A stretch of 64,000 nt of DNA from the NCBI RefSeq assembly GCF_014205875.1, contig NZ_JACHEN010000001.1:186001-250000 (forward strand), in the 5' to 3' direction. A program made the translations under genes and the position numbers. Below are positions 44,502 through 53,050 of this stretch, piece after piece. Under the pieces are notes generated by a model that had not been told where the DNA came from, ran no database searches, and saw only the letters and a list, made by a program, of their open reading frames with translations. Position 1 is the stretch's first letter; each line of letters begins with the position of its first letter. This DNA comes from Anaerosolibacter carboniphilus (GTDB lineage: Bacteria > Bacillota > Clostridia > Peptostreptococcales > Thermotaleaceae).

Positions 44502-45170
44502 ATGATAATCAGCTCATCTGAATATAAAAGAGAGAACTTATGCAGTATTGTAGTTGAATATATCAAAGAAGCTATTTTGGCAGGTGTATATAAGGAAGGG
44601 GACCATATATTAGAAACTGAAGTAGCCCAAGCATTGGGCATTAGCAGGGCACCAGTGAGGGAAGGTATAAAGGAACTTGAAAATGAAGGGATCGTCACCG
44701 TTGTTCCGCGAAAGGGAACTTACGTTACTCAATTTGCCATTGAAGATATCAAGGAAGTTTTTGACATTAGGCTTTTGCTAGAAAATAATATTCTAGAGAT
44801 TTTAATAAAAGAAAACAAGCTAACAGAAGAAGATTTTAATACATTGGAAAATATTATTGGAGAAATGGTCAACATCGTAAATGGAACAGAAGATGTTGTT
44901 AAGAAAGCGATTCATATCAATAGAAAAGATATGGAATTCCATCGATTTATCTGGCAAAAATCAGGAAGCCACAGGCGGGTGGAAATACTGGAGAGCATAT
45001 TTTTTCAGTTGAGGATGGCGATGCTATACGACACAAATAAGACAGGTAACTTACTGGTTACGGCAACAGACCACTATGAAATCATCAAGCATTTACGAAG
45101 CAAGGATTTAGAGAAATGTAAGAAGGCACTAAAAGAACATATCATATCCTATAAGGAAGGCAAGTTTTAA
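44502..45170 (+). CDS. GntR family transcriptional regulator (FadR/FCD subfamily)
   Basis: The protein has 222 residues; AAGGAGGTG precedes the ATG. N-terminal winged helix (residues ~10-75: IKEAILAGVYKEGDHILETEVAQALGISRAPVREGIKELENEGIV). C-terminal FCD helical ligand domain with DIRLLLENNIL, MEFHRFIWQKSGS and DHYEIIKHL, the His/Asp residues that bind metal or an organic acid. It probably represses the following catabolic and transport genes and itself through the TTGTCGACAA sites. The inducer is unknown. Confidence 0.92.
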   Translation: MIISSSEYKRENLCSIVVEYIKEAILAGVYKEGDHILETEVAQALGISRAPVREGIKELENEGIVTVVPRKGTYVTQFAIEDIKEVFDIRLLLENNILEILIKENKLTEEDFNTLENIIGEMVNIVNGTEDVVKKAIHINRKDMEFHRFIWQKSGSHRRVEILESIFFQLRMAMLYDTNKTGNLLVTATDHYEIIKHLRSKDLEKCKKALKEHIISYKEGKF

Positions 45171-45190
45171 GGATTATTATCGCAGTATAG

Positions 45191-45202
45191 ATTGTCGACA
45201 AT
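45191..45202. promoter_or_regulatory. Probable GntR operator (copy 2)
   Basis: ATTGTCGACAAT, identical to copy 1, 55 bases before the M24 hydrolase start; an AGACAGTCT palindrome follows it. Confidence 0.7.
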
Positions 45203-45257
45203 AGACAGTCTACAATGCGAGATATAAGAAAAGGAACGTTGAAAGGGGAGAGGGACA

Positions 45258-46436
45258 ATGAATAAAACCTTATATTTTGAGGTCCAAGAGTATAAGGAAA
45301 GGCTTCGGAAAACAAAGGAGGCCATGCAAGAAAAAGGTATTGATATTCTGATCGCTACAGATCCTGCAAACATGAACTACATTACTGGATTTGATGGATG
45401 GTCTTTCTATGTCCATCAATGCTTGGTGATTATGGCAGATCGAGATGAACCGATCTGGGTAGGCAGAGGACAAGATTCCAATGCAGCAAGACTCACCACA
45501 TGGTTGCAGGAAGAAAGCATTCGACCTTATACGGATGACTATGTGCAATCTCTTATTAAGCATCCAATGGATTTTGTATCGGATATCATCAAAGAAAAAG
45601 GATATCAGGATAGGGTTATTGCCACTGAAATGGATACCTATTACTATACTGCAAAATGCCAGGAAAGATTGGCCCTTGGACTGCCAAAAGCAAAGTTTAT
45701 AGATGGAACAAATCTAATCAACTGGGTGAGAATTATTAAATCCGATGCAGAAGTAGACTACATAAGGAGGGCAGCACGAATTGCTGAAAAAGCAATGGAA
45801 GCAGCCTATGGGTCAATTGATGCAGGTGTTAGGCAATGTGATGCTGCTGCCAATGTATATCATGCACAAATAAGCGGAACAAAAGAATTCGGCGGAGATT
45901 ATTCTGCCATTGTGCCATTGATGCCTAGTGGTATAAGGACCTCAACACCCCACTTAAGTTGGACGGATGAGCCGTATAGAAATGGAGACACAGTCATTCT
46001 TGAATTGTCAGGATGCTACAGAAGATATCACTGTCCGTTGGCAAGAACAATGATTATTGGAGATGCACCACAAAAAGTCAGGGATTTAGCATCTGTCGTA
46101 GTGGAAGGTATTAGCAATGCATTGGAAGCCGTCAAGCCAGGAATTACTTGTGAAGAGGTAGAACGTGTATGGGCTAGGAGTATTGCAAAGAGTGGATTTA
46201 TTAAAGATTCTCGCATTGGCTACTCCATGGGGCTTAACTTCCCTCCAGATTGGGGTGAGCACACAGCAAGCTTTAGACCTGGAGACAAAACGATTTTACA
46301 GCCCAATATGACATTCCACATGATCCCAGGGATTTGGCTTGAGGATTGCGGCGTTGATATTAGTGAATCCTTTAGAGTTACAGAGAGCGGATGTGAGACC
46401 TTTACAAATTATCCAAGGAAACTATTGGTGAAATAA
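45258..46436 (+). CDS. M24 family hydrolase, ectoine hydrolase (DoeA)-like
   Basis: The protein has 392 residues; GGGGAGAGGG precedes the ATG. N-terminal creatinase-type domain with DPANMNYITGFDGWSFYVHQ, wording I associate with ectoine hydrolase DoeA. C-terminal pita-bread M24 domain (about 155-385). Several usual metal ligands of the aminopeptidases are replaced (for example LELSGCYRRYHCPLART), as in the metal-free creatinase/DoeA branch. DoeA opens ectoine to N-acetyl-diaminobutyrate. With a TRAP transporter and an M20 deacylase next to it, uptake and hydrolysis of an ectoine-like or amidine compound is plausible, but substrate is not shown. Confidence 0.8.
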   Translation: MNKTLYFEVQEYKERLRKTKEAMQEKGIDILIATDPANMNYITGFDGWSFYVHQCLVIMADRDEPIWVGRGQDSNAARLTTWLQEESIRPYTDDYVQSLIKHPMDFVSDIIKEKGYQDRVIATEMDTYYYTAKCQERLALGLPKAKFIDGTNLINWVRIIKSDAEVDYIRRAARIAEKAMEAAYGSIDAGVRQCDAAANVYHAQISGTKEFGGDYSAIVPLMPSGIRTSTPHLSWTDEPYRNGDTVILELSGCYRRYHCPLARTMIIGDAPQKVRDLASVVVEGISNALEAVKPGITCEEVERVWARSIAKSGFIKDSRIGYSMGLNFPPDWGEHTASFRPGDKTILQPNMTFHMIPGIWLEDCGVDISESFRVTESGCETFTNYPRKLLVK

Positions 46437-46474
46437 CAAGCTGGCAATACTTTGAAACCTATAGGCCCTTGAAA

Positions 46475-46536
46475 GGAAGGCATAGGTTCTATAGAACAGG
46501 AAAATGTTTTCATCAAAAATGGAACATATGCCTTCC
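46475..46536 (+). promoter_or_regulatory. Structured intercistronic hairpin before dctQ
   Basis: GGAAGGCATA pairs with TATGCCTTCC over ~42 bases, with an inner GTTC/GAAC pairing and the perfect palindrome GTTCTATAGAAC. No T run, so an RNA-processing or stability element rather than a plain terminator. Confidence 0.5.
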
Positions 46537-46583
46537 ATCAAAATATTCCCTATGTTCTAGTGTTACAGTGAAGGAGGGGGAAA

Positions 46584-47168
46584 ATGAATAAACTTTTCAA
46601 TAAAACCTTATCCAAGTTTGAGGAAATTATATTAAGCTATTCAGTCATTTTAATGGCTGTCGTATTGATTGGAAGTGTCATAAGCAGGTCCTTATTCAAT
46701 AGAAGTTGGACCTTTGCCGAAGAGGTGGGGCAGTCGTTGGTAATCATTGTTACCTTCATGGGAATTGGCTATGCAGCCAAGAAAGCGAAACATATCAGTA
46801 TGTCTGCTATCTTTGACCTCGTAAAGGATAAATACAAAAAAATGTTCATATATGTGATTTCCAGTGTAACTTCGATTTCTATGTTCTATTTAACCTATCT
46901 AGGATTTCAATATGTACAAAAGGTGCAACAGCTGGGCAGGGTTACACCAGCCCTAAGAATACCCATGTATTTGATTATAACGGTTGTGCCTATAGGGTTC
47001 CTATTAGGTGGGATTGAGTATGCCAGAACTTTTATAATCAATATAAAGGAGAAAGAAATATATTTATCTAGTGAAAAAATACTTGGTCAAGATCATGAAG
47101 AAATAAGTTTTTCTGAACCCGATGATATAGAACATTCTCATGAGAATGAAACGGGCAAGGGGGTGTAA
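46584..47168 (+). CDS. dctQ: TRAP transporter small permease subunit (DctQ)
   Basis: The protein has 194 residues; GAAGGAGGGGG precedes the ATG. Four membrane segments (about 18-40, 55-75, 90-112, 130-152), with SRSLFNRSWTFAEEVGQSLVI typical of DctQ in pieces (SWTFAEEVGQSL). It bridges the binding protein and the large permease. A long hydrophilic C-terminal tail (~35 residues, HSHENE) is unusual. Its stop overlaps the start of dctM. Confidence 0.88.
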   Translation: MNKLFNKTLSKFEEIILSYSVILMAVVLIGSVISRSLFNRSWTFAEEVGQSLVIIVTFMGIGYAAKKAKHISMSAIFDLVKDKYKKMFIYVISSVTSISMFYLTYLGFQYVQKVQQLGRVTPALRIPMYLIITVVPIGFLLGGIEYARTFIINIKEKEIYLSSEKILGQDHEEISFSEPDDIEHSHENETGKGV

Positions 47169-48439
47169 TGATGGTTTTACTATTAATGAGTATCATGGTT
47201 GTTTTGCTTTTGTTAAACTTTCCGATGCTTATACCCATGATTGTTGCACCCCTTGCCGTATTGGTTGTATATTTTCCGAATATCAATCCTTTGCTCGCGA
47301 CCCAGCAGATTATTGCAGGCGTGCAACCTTTCGTTCTTTTAGCAGTACCGATGTTCATTTTTGCCGCTGACATCATGTGTGCTGGACAAACAGCACGACG
47401 ACTCTTGGATTTTGTTGAAACCTTTGTTGGACATATACATGGTGGTATGAGCATCACAACGGCTGCCACCTGCACTTTGTTTGGTGCGATTTCAGGTTCG
47501 ACTCAGGCAACGGTAGTAGCGATCGGTAAACCTATGCGGAATAGACTCCTTGCCATTGGCTACGAAGATGAAGATACCATCGGATTGATTATTAGTTCTG
47601 CCATCATTGCCCTGCTGATACCACCAAGCATTTCTATGATTATGTACTGTGTTGTAACAGGTGCTTCTGTAGGAGATTTATTTATTGCAGGCGTTATACC
47701 TGGTTTGCTGATATTGGCATTCTTTGCGGTATACAACTACTTTCATGCAAAACGCAAAAACATTCCGAGAACGGTTAAACTTACTTGGTCTGAAAGAGTA
47801 AGCGCCATTAAAGATGCAGCAGCTCCCCTGGGTTTCCCAGTGATTATTTTTGCTGGTATTTATTCCGGATTTTTTAGCCCTACAGAGGCTGCAGCAGTAT
47901 CCGTACTCTATGCAACCATTTTAGAACTATTTGTGTTTAGAACCATTAAACCCAAAGACTTTCCTCAAATCGCATTATCTACTGCCGTCGTAACATCTGC
48001 CGTATTTGTTCTCGTGGCTGCAGGATCGTTGTTCTCCTGGGCTATCTCCTATGCAAAAATCCCTCAAATTATTACAGCAACACTATTAGGGCCAACACCA
48101 TCTGCACTAAAGATTTTAACGATGGTTACCATATTCTATTTCGTAGGATGTATGTTTGTTGATTCCATCGTTGTCATCATTATATTGACGCCAATCTTCT
48201 ATCCTTTGGCTTTAAAGGCAGGGATTCACCCTATCCATCTAGGGATCATTGTTACATTGCAAGCAGCCATCGGGTCCATCTCACCGCCCTTTGGATGTAA
48301 CATATTTACAGCCTGTGCTATATTTGATCGGCCGTATCTGAAGGTTGTCAAAGGAATACCCCCCTATATGATTATGCTGATCATTATTTCAGTATTGGTC
48401 ATTACGTTCCCACAACTTTCCTTAATGCTTGTGCCATAG
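47168..48439 (+). CDS. dctM: TRAP transporter large permease subunit (DctM)
   Basis: The protein has 423 residues and about 12 membrane segments. DctM signatures GGMSITTAATCTLFGAISGS, IPPSISMIMY, GFFSPTEAAAVSVLYA and GSISPPFGCNIF. It is the Na+-coupled transport subunit. Start overlaps dctQ by one base (TAATG), so the two are translationally coupled; an ATG three bases later is equally possible. Confidence 0.93.
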   Translation: MMVLLLMSIMVVLLLLNFPMLIPMIVAPLAVLVVYFPNINPLLATQQIIAGVQPFVLLAVPMFIFAADIMCAGQTARRLLDFVETFVGHIHGGMSITTAATCTLFGAISGSTQATVVAIGKPMRNRLLAIGYEDEDTIGLIISSAIIALLIPPSISMIMYCVVTGASVGDLFIAGVIPGLLILAFFAVYNYFHAKRKNIPRTVKLTWSERVSAIKDAAAPLGFPVIIFAGIYSGFFSPTEAAAVSVLYATILELFVFRTIKPKDFPQIALSTAVVTSAVFVLVAAGSLFSWAISYAKIPQIITATLLGPTPSALKILTMVTIFYFVGCMFVDSIVVIIILTPIFYPLALKAGIHPIHLGIIVTLQAAIGSISPPFGCNIFTACAIFDRPYLKVVKGIPPYMIMLIIISVLVITFPQLSLMLVP

Positions 48440-48472
48440 AAAATCAAAAATTCGACTGAGGGTGAAAAGAAT

Positions 48473-49651
48473 ATGTTTGATGTGAAGAAAGAGGTTGCAT
48501 TATTGTATGATGAGTTAATCAGATTACGAAGAGATTTTCATATGCATCCCGAATTAGGGTATGAAGAACATAGAACATCACAAATTGTCTGCGACTATTT
48601 AGAGGGACTGGGATTAGAAGTAAAAAAGGTTACAAAAACAGGTGTTGTTGGATTGCTGAAAGGCACAAAGGAAGGAAGAACTGTGATGTTAAGGGCAGAT
48701 ATAGACGCTCTCCCGCAAGAAGAGAAGACCGGTTTAGATTATCAGTCTATACATAAAGGTGTCATGCATGCCTGTGGTCATGATGGTCATACGGCCATGT
48801 TGCTGGTAGCTGCTAAGATCCTAGCAGGCCACAGGGACGAGATCAAGGGGAATGCGAAATTTATATTCCAGCCCAATGAAGAAGAAGCTGGGGCTCTTGA
48901 TATGATCCATGAAGGTGTTTTGGAAAATCCCAAGGTGGATGCTGCTTTTGGCATTCACCTGTGGACACCTATTGAGAGTGGAAAAATAGGATTGGCAAAT
49001 GGGCCGGTTATGGCTGCTACTGAAGAATTTGAAATCAGCATTGTGGGAAAGGCTGGACATACATCAGCACCCCATACGGCATTAGATCCTATTTTAGCAG
49101 CTTCCAATGTGATACAAAATCTGCAATCCATCCAAACGAGGGAAATCGACCCCCTATTGCCGATTGCCATCATGGTAGGAAAAGTTCATGGGGGAAGTGG
49201 TCGTAATATTATTGCTGATCGAGTAGAGATTGGAGGAACCATAAGATTCCTATTCAAAAATGAAGAAACAGAGAAACAGATTCTTTTAGAGAAGTTTGAG
49301 AGGGTCATAAAGGGTACCTGTGATGCCATGGGCGTACAATATGAATTAAAATTCATACCCAGCAATCCATCCTTGATGAATGATGGAAAGATGGTTGAAC
49401 ATGTGAGAAGGGCGTCCAAAGAAACCTTTGATGAAGTAGACAATGTGGTGGCGTATAGGTGTTTAGCAGGAGAAGATTTTGCGGAGTTTACCCACAGAGT
49501 ACCCAGCGCCTTCTATTTTGTTGGTACTGGCAATGTGGAGAAGAGCACCCATTATCCCCATCATCATCCGATGTTTAATATTGATGAGGATACGATGAAG
49601 TATGGCGTAGAAATGCATGTAAGATCAGTTTTGAACTTCTTGAATGATTAA
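48473..49651 (+). CDS. M20 family amidohydrolase (N-acyl-amino acid / hippurate hydrolase type)
   Basis: The protein has 392 residues. GGGTGAAAAG precedes the ATG. Zinc-site motifs: HACGHDGHTAM (residues ~98-108), PNEEEAGA (~130) and the late HHHPMFNIDED. The dimerisation domain (~185-295) contains GKAGHTSAPH. It removes an acyl group from an amino acid or related amide. Between dctM and dctP in the GntR-controlled locus, it probably follows the M24 hydrolase in the same pathway. Confidence 0.92.
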   Translation: MFDVKKEVALLYDELIRLRRDFHMHPELGYEEHRTSQIVCDYLEGLGLEVKKVTKTGVVGLLKGTKEGRTVMLRADIDALPQEEKTGLDYQSIHKGVMHACGHDGHTAMLLVAAKILAGHRDEIKGNAKFIFQPNEEEAGALDMIHEGVLENPKVDAAFGIHLWTPIESGKIGLANGPVMAATEEFEISIVGKAGHTSAPHTALDPILAASNVIQNLQSIQTREIDPLLPIAIMVGKVHGGSGRNIIADRVEIGGTIRFLFKNEETEKQILLEKFERVIKGTCDAMGVQYELKFIPSNPSLMNDGKMVEHVRRASKETFDEVDNVVAYRCLAGEDFAEFTHRVPSAFYFVGTGNVEKSTHYPHHHPMFNIDEDTMKYGVEMHVRSVLNFLND

Positions 49652-49662
49652 AAAAGTTTGTC

Positions 49663-49695
49663 GTTGTCGACAATCTACACTTAATTTGTCGACGA
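49663..49695. promoter_or_regulatory. Two probable GntR operators before dctP (copies 3 and 4)
   Basis: GTTGTCGACAAT (49663-49674) and TTGTCGACGA (49686-49695), 22 bases apart, 28-60 bases before the dctP start. The pair suggests that dctP has its own promoter under the same regulator. Confidence 0.65.
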
Positions 49696-49722
49696 AAGAA
49701 ATAAAAAATGAGGGGGATTACA

Positions 49723-50802
49723 ATGAGAAAGATCGTTTCAATGATGCTGATTATGGTTTTAATGATGTCATTAGCTGTAGGATGTGGACCTAAACCGACT
49801 GCTGTTGAAAATCCAGGGGGCCAGGAAAATGGAGCAGATACGAAACCGCAAGAAACCTATACATGGAGATTTGCCCATGAAGAAATTGATGGGAGCGTGC
49901 AAGACTTATATGTAAAAAAATTCAAAGAAATCATTGAAAAGAAATCAGATGGAAGAATTAATATCGAAATTTACCCTGTAGGACAAATTGGTGATGCTAC
50001 GCAGCAGTGTGAATTGTTGCAAAATGGTGGGATAGAATTTGGTATCGTATCCCCAGGCAATACGGGTACGATTGTTCCAGAAAATCAATTGTTCTCACTT
50101 CACTTCCTATTCACAGACGATATGGATAAAAATGCAGAGATTTTTAAGACAAGTAAAGCCCTCAACGAAATGCTATCCAATAAGTATTTAGAAAAGAATA
50201 TCAAAGTGTTAGCGTACTGGACAGAAGGAGCTATGCAATGGACATCCGGCAAGCCTGTCAATACGCCAGCCCAATGGAAAGGCTTCAAAATGAGAACAAT
50301 GCCTTCTCCGATGATCGTTGCAGCCTACGAGGCCTATGGAGCAAATCCGACGCCTGTTCCATATATGGAAGTTTACAGCGGCTTGCAATTAAACATGATT
50401 GAAGGTCAGGAGAATCCATTGTTTGCAATAGAAGAAATGAAATTCTATGAAGTGCAGAAAAATTTAACACTGGCCAACTCAAATCTATATGTAACAACAA
50501 CAGCTGTAAATCCAGACTTTTTCAATTCTCTACCGAAGGACATACAAGATATGATCCTTGAGACTGTAGATGAAATTAGAGATTATTCCTTTGAAATTCA
50601 AGCAGATCTTAACGGAAAAGCTTTAGATAAGATTAAGGAAAAAAGTGAAATCAGTATCGTTGAGCTAACTGCTGAAGAAAGAGAAGCCTTTAGAGAAGCG
50701 AGCAAGACAGCATATGATAAATATGTGAAGATGGTAGGACCCCATAGTAAAGAAATTTTAGATACGTTGATCGCAGAGGTAAAGGCCATAGAGTCAAAAT
50801 AA
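49723..50802 (+). CDS. dctP: TRAP transporter solute-binding protein (DctP), lipoprotein
   Basis: The protein has 359 residues from the ATG at 49723, since GAGGGGG precedes it and the ATG at 49708 overlaps that site. Signal ending LAVGC (lipobox, Cys18). DctP/SBP domain with WRFAHEE, VKKFKEIIEKKSDGRINIEIYP, and WKGFKMRTMPSPM containing the conserved Arg that binds the substrate carboxylate. So the ligand carries a carboxylate. A terminator-like hairpin follows. Confidence 0.92.
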   Translation: MRKIVSMMLIMVLMMSLAVGCGPKPTAVENPGGQENGADTKPQETYTWRFAHEEIDGSVQDLYVKKFKEIIEKKSDGRINIEIYPVGQIGDATQQCELLQNGGIEFGIVSPGNTGTIVPENQLFSLHFLFTDDMDKNAEIFKTSKALNEMLSNKYLEKNIKVLAYWTEGAMQWTSGKPVNTPAQWKGFKMRTMPSPMIVAAYEAYGANPTPVPYMEVYSGLQLNMIEGQENPLFAIEEMKFYEVQKNLTLANSNLYVTTTAVNPDFFNSLPKDIQDMILETVDEIRDYSFEIQADLNGKALDKIKEKSEISIVELTAEEREAFREASKTAYDKYVKMVGPHSKEILDTLIAEVKAIESK

Positions 50803-50821
50803 CATTGAAAAACAGCTTGGT

Positions 50822-50849
50822 ACAAGGGAAAGAAATTTCCCTTGTGATA
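50822..50849 (+). terminator. Hairpin after dctP (terminator or attenuator)
   Basis: ACAAGGGAAA / TTTCCCTTGT, 10-bp stem with GAAA loop, then GATATTTT. It may reduce transcription from dctP into aor. Confidence 0.65.
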
Positions 50850-50886
50850 TTTTCAAGTGCGGGAGAGTGTAAAAGGAGGATAAGAT

Positions 50887-52806
50887 ATGAATCTATTTCC
50901 AGATGCGAAAATTTTGGATGTAGACCTATCCAATAAGGAAATCACAACAAGAGTTTTGGCCGGGGAGATATATAGGCTTTATCCAGGTGGTTCAACATTG
51001 GGGCTCTATCTTGCGATACAGGAAATGGAACCAGGTATTGATCCCCTATCACCTGAAAACATGCTGATATTTTCCGTATCTGCCATGACAGGCTTACCCA
51101 TTAGCGGCATCAGCAGATTGAATGTCACTGCCAAAAGTCCTTTGACGGGGACCATGGGAGACAGCCAAGCAGGGGGTTTTTTTCCAGCACATTTAAAGGC
51201 GAATGGATGGGATGCCATTGTATTCCGAGGAAAAGCAGAAAAACCCCTATATCTGTACATAGAAGGAGACAAGGCTGAACTTAAGGATGCAAAAAATCTT
51301 TGGGGGAAAGTGACCGGTGAAGCAGAAGAAATCATTCGAGGAGAAATTGGAGACAAAGAGGTTGAGATTGCTCAAATAGGCCCTGCTGGAGAAAATCTTG
51401 TGAAATATGCATGTATTATCAATATGTGCAATAGAGCCAATGGAAGAAATGGGATGGGCGCTGTCATGGGATCTAAAAATTTAAAGGCAGTGGTTGTAAA
51501 GAAAGGTAAGGCTGCTCAGGCCTTTGACCGTGAAAGGTTCCAAGGATTAGCGAAGAGTGTAGCGGAAAGATTGAGGGAAAACGAAACGGTGGCTGGATTA
51601 GGGAAATATGGAACGGATGGAGACTTGGAAGGTTTCCATCAAGAGGGATTTTTACCTACGAAAAACTGGACCACAGGCTATTTTCCTGAAGGGGCAAATA
51701 ATATTACAGGGATGACCATGTATGAAAGCATCTTGAAAGAACGGGATACTTGCTATGCATGTGCTGTTAGATGTAAAAGAGTTGTGGAAATACCAGGGGT
51801 AGTAGATCCCCTTTACGGTGGGCCAGAGTATGAGACTTGTGCAACTTTGGGATCATACTGTGGAGTAACAAGCTTGGAGGCTGTAGCTTTCGCAAACCAG
51901 CTTTGTAATATGTATGGTCTCGATACCATATCCTGTGGCGCAACCATATCCTTTGCCATGGAATGCTATGAAAAGGGGCTCATTAACGATAAAGATACCG
52001 ATGGTTTGATTTTAAACTTTGGCAATCATGAGGCAATGACTGCTTTGGTTGAAAAAATTGCGAAAAGGGAAGGGGTTGGAGATCTATTGGCGGAGGGCAG
52101 CTATAGGGCTGCACAAAGAATTGGAAAAGAAGCAATTCCATTGAGCATGTCCGTAAAAGGACAGGAGCTGCCAGCCCATATGCCTCAGTTTAAACCTGCT
52201 GTAGGTCTAATCTATGCCGTGAATCCTTTTGGAGCGGATCACCAATCCAGTGAGCATGATGTATTCTTGATGATGCCACCTGATAGCAGAGAAAGAAGAC
52301 GATTGGCTCAAATTGGGGTTTGGAAGGGATATGATAACCCATCTGTAATAGATGACGAGAAAGTTAGATTTGCATTCGATAGTCAAAAGTTCTTTTCAAT
52401 TTTGGATACCCTTTGTTTATGCCAGTTTGTATGGGGACCTGCATGGGAATTATACGGACCAGATGATATGGTGGACTTATGCAAATATGGACTGGGATGG
52501 GATACATCTATCTATGAACTCATGCTGGTAGGAGAAAGACGGATCAATATGATGAGATATTTTAATGCTAGAGAAGGATTCACAAAAGAAGATGACCGAC
52601 TCCCTCAAAGGATATTTGAACCATTTAAGGATGGGCCATCGAAAGGCATATGTGTTGATAAGGAAGACTTTGAAAAAGCTAAAGAACTGTATTATGAATT
52701 GGCAGGATGGGACAAAGAAACTGGAAATCCTACGGAGTCTACGTTAAGAAAGCTATCATTAGGCTGGTTGCTGGAGAAAGATCAAGTTGAAAGTCTTGCT
52801 TACTAA
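50887..52806 (+). CDS. aor: Tungsten-containing aldehyde:ferredoxin oxidoreductase
   Basis: The protein has 639 residues; AAAAGGAGG precedes the ATG. N-terminal AOR domain with YPGGSTLGLYLA, SRLNVTAKSPLTG and NGRNGMGAVMGSKNLKAV. The 4Fe-4S ligands are Cys289, Cys292, Cys296 (CYACAVRC) and Cys510 or Cys512 (CLCQF). It oxidises aldehydes to acids with ferredoxin through a W-bis-pterin cofactor. The adjacent MoaD-like gene fits pterin synthesis. Probably oxidises an aldehyde released in the catabolic pathway encoded upstream. Confidence 0.94.
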   Translation: MNLFPDAKILDVDLSNKEITTRVLAGEIYRLYPGGSTLGLYLAIQEMEPGIDPLSPENMLIFSVSAMTGLPISGISRLNVTAKSPLTGTMGDSQAGGFFPAHLKANGWDAIVFRGKAEKPLYLYIEGDKAELKDAKNLWGKVTGEAEEIIRGEIGDKEVEIAQIGPAGENLVKYACIINMCNRANGRNGMGAVMGSKNLKAVVVKKGKAAQAFDRERFQGLAKSVAERLRENETVAGLGKYGTDGDLEGFHQEGFLPTKNWTTGYFPEGANNITGMTMYESILKERDTCYACAVRCKRVVEIPGVVDPLYGGPEYETCATLGSYCGVTSLEAVAFANQLCNMYGLDTISCGATISFAMECYEKGLINDKDTDGLILNFGNHEAMTALVEKIAKREGVGDLLAEGSYRAAQRIGKEAIPLSMSVKGQELPAHMPQFKPAVGLIYAVNPFGADHQSSEHDVFLMMPPDSRERRRLAQIGVWKGYDNPSVIDDEKVRFAFDSQKFFSILDTLCLCQFVWGPAWELYGPDDMVDLCKYGLGWDTSIYELMLVGERRINMMRYFNAREGFTKEDDRLPQRIFEPFKDGPSKGICVDKEDFEKAKELYYELAGWDKETGNPTESTLRKLSLGWLLEKDQVESLAY

Positions 52807-52821
52807 ATAGGGGGGAAGGTC

Positions 52822-53019
52822 TTGGAAGTAAATGTGAATAACAAGATGCTCTCTATTCCCGATGGCTATACAATCAGCATGCTTTTACAACATATTCAAT
52901 TTTCTAAATCTGTAGCGATATTTATTAATGGCAGGCAGTTATTAATGAGAGAATATGACCATTACCCATTAAATGAGGGAGATAAAATTAAAATCATAAG
53001 ACTTCTAGGTGGCGGCTAA
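52822..53019 (+). CDS. MoaD/ThiS-like sulfur carrier protein
   Basis: The protein has 65 residues; TTG start behind GGGGGGAAGG. Small beta-grasp protein ending in the LLGGG C-terminus that is thiocarboxylated and donates sulfur, here probably for the pterin of the neighbouring AOR. Such small ThiS/MoaD genes often lie next to aor. Gap to aor is 15 bases. Confidence 0.85.
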   Translation: MEVNVNNKMLSIPDGYTISMLLQHIQFSKSVAIFINGRQLLMREYDHYPLNEGDKIKIIRLLGGG

Positions 53020-53050
53020 ATTGATTATCGAGCTAGAGGAGGACATTATA

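Noticed and set aside
53009-53050. Earlier start of the SHMT-like gene
   Set aside because: It overlaps the MoaD-like gene and lacks a ribosome site; AGAGGAGG precedes 53051.
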